In this document: in pieces, positions 61,098-64,000 of the stretch
Layout: each line of letters opens with the position of its first letter
Position numbering within the stretch: position 1 is the first letter of the stretch
Origin: an uncultured Blautia sp.
GTDB lineage: Bacteria > Bacillota > Clostridia > Lachnospirales > Lachnospiraceae
DNA length: 64,000 nucleotides
Direction of reading: 5' to 3'
Assembly: GCF_937880195.1 (NCBI RefSeq)
Contig: NZ_CALFLA010000041.1
Span: forward strand, 87,852-151,851
Translations under genes and position numbers: made by a program
The notes under the pieces: model-generated
Seen by the model: only the letters and a program-made list of their open reading frames with translations
Told to the model about the DNA's origin: nothing
The model's database searches: none

Positions 61098-61869
61098 AAT
61101 TTCCGCATTCTATACTGATCTCATTAAACTTTTCAAGAATATCGTCGATATTCATGGCCGCCTTATCTTCACCTGCGCAGTCGATAACGCTTTCTCCCTG
61201 ATGCATCATCAAAAGTCTGTTTCCGTATTCCACTGCGTAACGGAGGTTGTGTGTCACCATAATGGTTGTCAGATTCTTTTCCTTCACAATTTTATCTGTC
61301 AGTTCCATAATGATCTCTGCAGTCTTGGGGTCAAGGGCTGCCGTATGCTCATCCAGGATCAGAAACTCAATAGGCGTCATAGTGGACATAAGAAGAGCCA
61401 TTGCCTGGCGCTGTCCGCCGGAAAGAGAGCCTACCTTTACATTCATTTTATCTTCCAGTCCCAGATTCAGAGGGCGGAGAAGTTCCCTGTAGTAATCCAC
61501 TCTCTGCTTATTCACGCCTCTTCCAAGACCGAATTTTTTGCCTTTATTGTCCGCCAGGGACATATTCTCCAAAATGGTCATGGAAGGACAGGTTCCAAGA
61601 GCCGGATTCTGATACACCCTGCCAATTTTTTCATTGCGGCGAAATTCTTTTGCGTTTGTAATATCCTTACCATCCAGAAGAATCTGTCCTGACTCTACCG
61701 GAATGCTTCCGCAGATAATGTTCAGCATGGAGGTTTTCCCAGAACCATTGCTTCCCACTACAGAAAGAAATTCTCCCTCTTTTACTGTAAGATGAAAGCC
61801 TTTGAACAGGCACATTTCATTTACTGTACCAGGATTATAATATTTATAAATATTTTTAAGCTCAAGCAT
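61096..61869 (-). CDS. ABC transporter ATP-binding protein (TrpZ-like)
   Basis: ATPase subunit of a three-gene importer. 257 residues: VGSNGSGKTSMLNIICG (Walker A), GSLSGGQRQAMALLMS (signature), FLILDEHTAALDPKT (Walker B) and MVTHNLRYAVEYGNR with the switch His. The start overlaps the permease stop by 8 bases, showing coupling. Last gene of the operon behind the T-box. Confidence 0.9.
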   Translation of the reverse strand: MLELKNIYKYYNPGTVNEMCLFKGFHLTVKEGEFLSVVGSNGSGKTSMLNIICGSIPVESGQILLDGKDITNAKEFRRNEKIGRVYQNPALGTCPSMTILENMSLADNKGKKFGLGRGVNKQRVDYYRELLRPLNLGLEDKMNVKVGSLSGGQRQAMALLMSTMTPIEFLILDEHTAALDPKTAEIIMELTDKIVKEKNLTTIMVTHNLRYAVEYGNRLLMMHQGESVIDCAGEDKAAMNIDDILEKFNEISIECGN

Positions 61870-62743
61870 CGATCTTCACCTTCTTCTTTCTCTCCATACT
61901 GATCAAAAGCACGATCAGGAATAATACGGCTGTGATCAGCTTCATATCCTGAGGCTCAAAATTTCTCATGGCTACTGCCGTACATGCTTTATACAAAATG
62001 GAACCGATCACTACTGCAGTTGTGGCTTTCATAAAAGTAAGATTTCTGAAAAGACTTGTGCCGATGATCACGCTTGCAAGCCCAATGACTACTGCTCCGG
62101 TTCCCATAGAAATCTCGAACACCCTTTCCTCCTGGCAGAAAATACAGCCGGAAAGAGCCACAAGACCGTTTGCAATAGCAAGACCAAGAATTTTAACATT
62201 TCCCTGATCTTTTGCCAGAGAGGTTACCAACTTTTCATTATCCCCCACTGCCCGGAGAAGAAAACCGGATTTGCTCTTCATATAAAAATCAAGAACAAAT
62301 TTTGTAACAAGAGCAAAAAGAACTACAACGATCAGTGTAACATAACCTTTCATAGATTCTGGAAAAAGCTTTTCCAAAAAGCTGTTTTTAAATATCGTCT
62401 CTTTTGAAAAAAGAGGAACGTTTGAAGTTCCTGCGATCCGAAGGTTGATAGTCCACAGAGCAGTCATCATAATAATACCGGAAAGCAGATCCCGAACCTT
62501 TCCTTTTACGTGAATCAACCCGGTACATACCCCTGCTGCCGCCCCCGCTGCAAAAGCAGCAGGAAGAGTAACATAAGGGTTCAAGCCCCGGGAGATCATA
62601 GCCGCTGTCACAGCCGCTCCCAGAGGGAAACTTCCGTCTGTAGTCAGATCTGGAAAGTCCAATATTTTATAAGTGATGTACACACCAAGAGCAAGAATAC
62701 CGTAAATCAGTCCCTGCTCTATAATTGTGATAAAAAAGTCCAT
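61862..62743 (-). CDS. ABC transporter permease (TrpY-like)
   Basis: Membrane subunit, 293 residues, about eight hydrophobic segments, of the branched-chain-like (LivH) permease fold. Cues: IYGILALGVYITYKILDFPDLTTDGSFPLGAA near the N terminus and a central GNEKLVTSLAKDQGNVKILGLAIANGLVALSG-like segment (split here by D-N-E-K). Only one permease gene is visible, so it would work as a homodimer. Sits 25 bases after the binding-protein gene. Confidence 0.9.
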   Translation of the reverse strand: MDFFITIIEQGLIYGILALGVYITYKILDFPDLTTDGSFPLGAAVTAAMISRGLNPYVTLPAAFAAGAAAGVCTGLIHVKGKVRDLLSGIIMMTALWTINLRIAGTSNVPLFSKETIFKNSFLEKLFPESMKGYVTLIVVVLFALVTKFVLDFYMKSKSGFLLRAVGDNEKLVTSLAKDQGNVKILGLAIANGLVALSGCIFCQEERVFEISMGTGAVVIGLASVIIGTSLFRNLTFMKATTAVVIGSILYKACTAVAMRNFEPQDMKLITAVLFLIVLLISMERKKKVKIDA

Positions 62744-62768
62744 GACCAGTCAACCTCCCTGTCAGATA

Positions 62769-63776
62769 TTATTCTGCTTCTGTAATTTCCTCAAAAACCT
62801 CTGCTGCCGTGTCTGTCATTTCCTCAGGAATCTCTACACCCAGGTTTTCGGCTGCCGCCGTATTCACATAAAGAGAGGCTTCTTCAATGGTTTCAAAAGG
62901 AAGTTCAGACGCTTTTTTCTCTCCCTTTAAAACCTGTGCCGCCATTCTTCCTGTCTGTTTTCCTAGTTCTATATAGTCAAGGCCCTCTGCCGCAAGACAT
63001 CCCAACTTCACCTGTTCGATTTCACTTCCAAACACCGGAATCCCCGCCTCGTTGGCCATTTCCAGAATTGCCGGAAGAGAAGAAACCACTGTGTTGTCTG
63101 TAAGGTTTGTCAGACAGTCCACCTTTTCCATAAGGCTCTGGGCTGCCAGAGGAATATCTGCCGTTGCAGTGATTCCTGCTGTTTCAATTTTGAAATCATA
63201 ATCTCCTGCCAGTTCTTCATATTCTTTAATTGCCGACTCAGAATTGGCTTCGCTTGTTGTATACATGATTCCAATGGTTTTTGCCTCAGGAAGGATCTGA
63301 CGGATCATTTCAAGCTGTTGCTTAACCGGAAGCTTATCACTTGTTCCTGTAATTTCTCCTACTGGATTGCCTTCCTCATCTGCAAGCTCTGCTGCAAGAG
63401 GATCTGTTACTGCTGTATAGATCACAGGAATATCTGTGTCCATGGCTGCATTATAAAGGCTCTGGGCGCTTGGAGTCGCAATTCCTACCATAAGATCTAC
63501 CTTATCGGAAACAAAACTGTCTGAGATCTGTCCGCAGGTTCCCATATCCGCTGCTGCATTCTTGTAATCTACAGTAAGGTTCTTACCTTCCTCAATTCCC
63601 TCTTCTTTCAGTCCCTCCAAAAACCCCTCTCTGCAGTTATCCAGAGATCCATGTTCTGCAAACTGCTGGATTCCTATGGTATACTGTTCTTCCTCTGCAT
63701 AAACCGTTGTGGTTCCTGCCAGTATCATAGCAAGTAATGCTGCTCCTAATACCTTTGCTGTTGTTTTTGTTTTCAT
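62769..63776 (-). CDS. ABC transporter substrate-binding protein (PF04392/TrpX-like)
   Basis: Periplasmic-binding-fold protein of 335 residues and the first gene of the importer. Visible: YTIGIQQFAEHGSLDNCREGFLEGL, LMVGIATPSAQSLYNAA, IPVIYTAVTDPLAAEL, and NTAAAENLGVEIPEE near the end. The family includes tryptophan and tyrosine binders whose operons are controlled by T-boxes, and a T-box is just upstream, so an aromatic amino acid is the likely cargo. The signal peptide (1-27, ends VYA-EEE) has LAGT where lipoproteins have LAGC, so no lipid anchor is predicted. Start follows AGGAG. Confidence 0.88.
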   Translation of the reverse strand: MKTKTTAKVLGAALLAMILAGTTTVYAEEEQYTIGIQQFAEHGSLDNCREGFLEGLKEEGIEEGKNLTVDYKNAAADMGTCGQISDSFVSDKVDLMVGIATPSAQSLYNAAMDTDIPVIYTAVTDPLAAELADEEGNPVGEITGTSDKLPVKQQLEMIRQILPEAKTIGIMYTTSEANSESAIKEYEELAGDYDFKIETAGITATADIPLAAQSLMEKVDCLTNLTDNTVVSSLPAILEMANEAGIPVFGSEIEQVKLGCLAAEGLDYIELGKQTGRMAAQVLKGEKKASELPFETIEEASLYVNTAAAENLGVEIPEEMTDTAAEVFEEITEAE

Positions 63777-63872
63777 TGTGTTGTCTCCTCTCTCTACTTT
63801 TCATTTTGTTTCGTCGGAAATATTGCCAATCTCCGACGCCTGTCTGTGAGAAAGAAAGATGGTTGTACCGTT

Positions 63873-64000
63873 AAAAAAACCGCCTCAAGCTAATGCTTGA
63901 GACGGTAATAATTACTTATTATCGCGGTACCACTCAAATTGACATAATGTCCACTTTCTCATGTACAAACATACACTCCTGATTGGTAACGGGTTCGGTT
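63873..64000 (-). promoter_or_regulatory. T-box riboswitch (3' part) upstream of the ABC operon
   Basis: On the minus strand the T-box sequence TGAGTGGTACCGCG (63923-63936) can pair to form the antiterminator. It is followed by a terminator hairpin CCGTCTCAAGC-ATTA-GCTTGAGGCGG and TTTTTTT (63873-63905). This is the standard T-box ending, in which uncharged tRNA switches transcription on. Stem I with the specifier codon lies beyond the window edge, so the amino acid cannot be read here; the downstream gene family suggests tryptophan or tyrosine. Confidence 0.92.

Overview
The window is a stretch of chromosome from a Gram-positive anaerobe of the class Clostridia, most likely a gut Lachnospiraceae (Blautia / Ruminococcus-like). 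The grounds are gene content and order: pta-ackA-yceD-rpmF, plsX-rnc-smc-ftsY, ylxM-ffh-rpsP-khpA-rimM-trmD, era-recO, a single-chain glyS, PPi-type phosphofructokinase next to pyruvate phosphate dikinase, strong GGAGG ribosome binding sites and many TTGACA-N17-TATAAT type promoters. The genus cannot be decided from the sequence alone. I see no rRNA, tRNA, CRISPR array or complete insertion sequence.

Layout. 1-1.8 kb: the 3' part of a large serine recombinase, then the N-terminal stump of an endonuclease IV (nfo) gene. The window seems to open inside a mobile element that has split nfo. 1.9-9.6 kb: accessory envelope and stress genes (VanZ-like, CapA-like, YccF, a MATE exporter, a large secreted protein, an aldehyde dehydrogenase). 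9.6-14.2 kb: folC, then an 860-residue multidomain sulfur/redox enzyme with a small Cys-rich DUF134 regulator. 14.3-18.7 kb: ppdK and pfp, a pyrophosphate-linked glycolytic pair, with a structured RNA-like segment after ppdK. 18.8-28.2 kb: MBL hydrolase, glyS, an AllA-like protein, recO, era, an M16C peptidase, an unknown gene and glf. 28.3-35.6 kb: queA, trmD, rimM, khpA, rpsP, ffh and ylxM, then a phosphoesterase and an odd cytoplasmic ParB-like/BMP fusion. 35.8-44.5 kb: a DUF362 ferredoxin, ilvA, ftsY, smc, rnc and plsX. 44.6-56.2 kb: Nudix, ABC-F, a 2446-residue leucine-rich surface protein, a second MATE exporter and a small membrane protein, all lying between plsX and rpmF, which are neighbours in many Firmicutes. 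56.3-61.0 kb: rpmF, yceD, ackA, pta and divergent tmcAL. 61.1-64 kb: a three-gene ABC importer behind a T-box riboswitch cut by the window end.

How the genes work together. Much of the window is core translation, secretion and division machinery (SRP, FtsY, SMC, RNase III, Era, tRNA modification) plus the energy metabolism of a fermenter: PPi-linked glycolysis and acetate formation by Pta-AckA. The parts that stand out are the CoA-disulfide reductase/rhodanese/siroheme-type fusion with its regulator, the cytosolic BMP fusion with an operator-like palindrome inside its promoter, the disrupted nfo locus, and the structured segment downstream of ppdK. Starts were moved inward from the longest frame wherever a clear ribosome binding site or a promoter position required it. 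Promoters, hairpins and palindromes were read by eye and are predictions.
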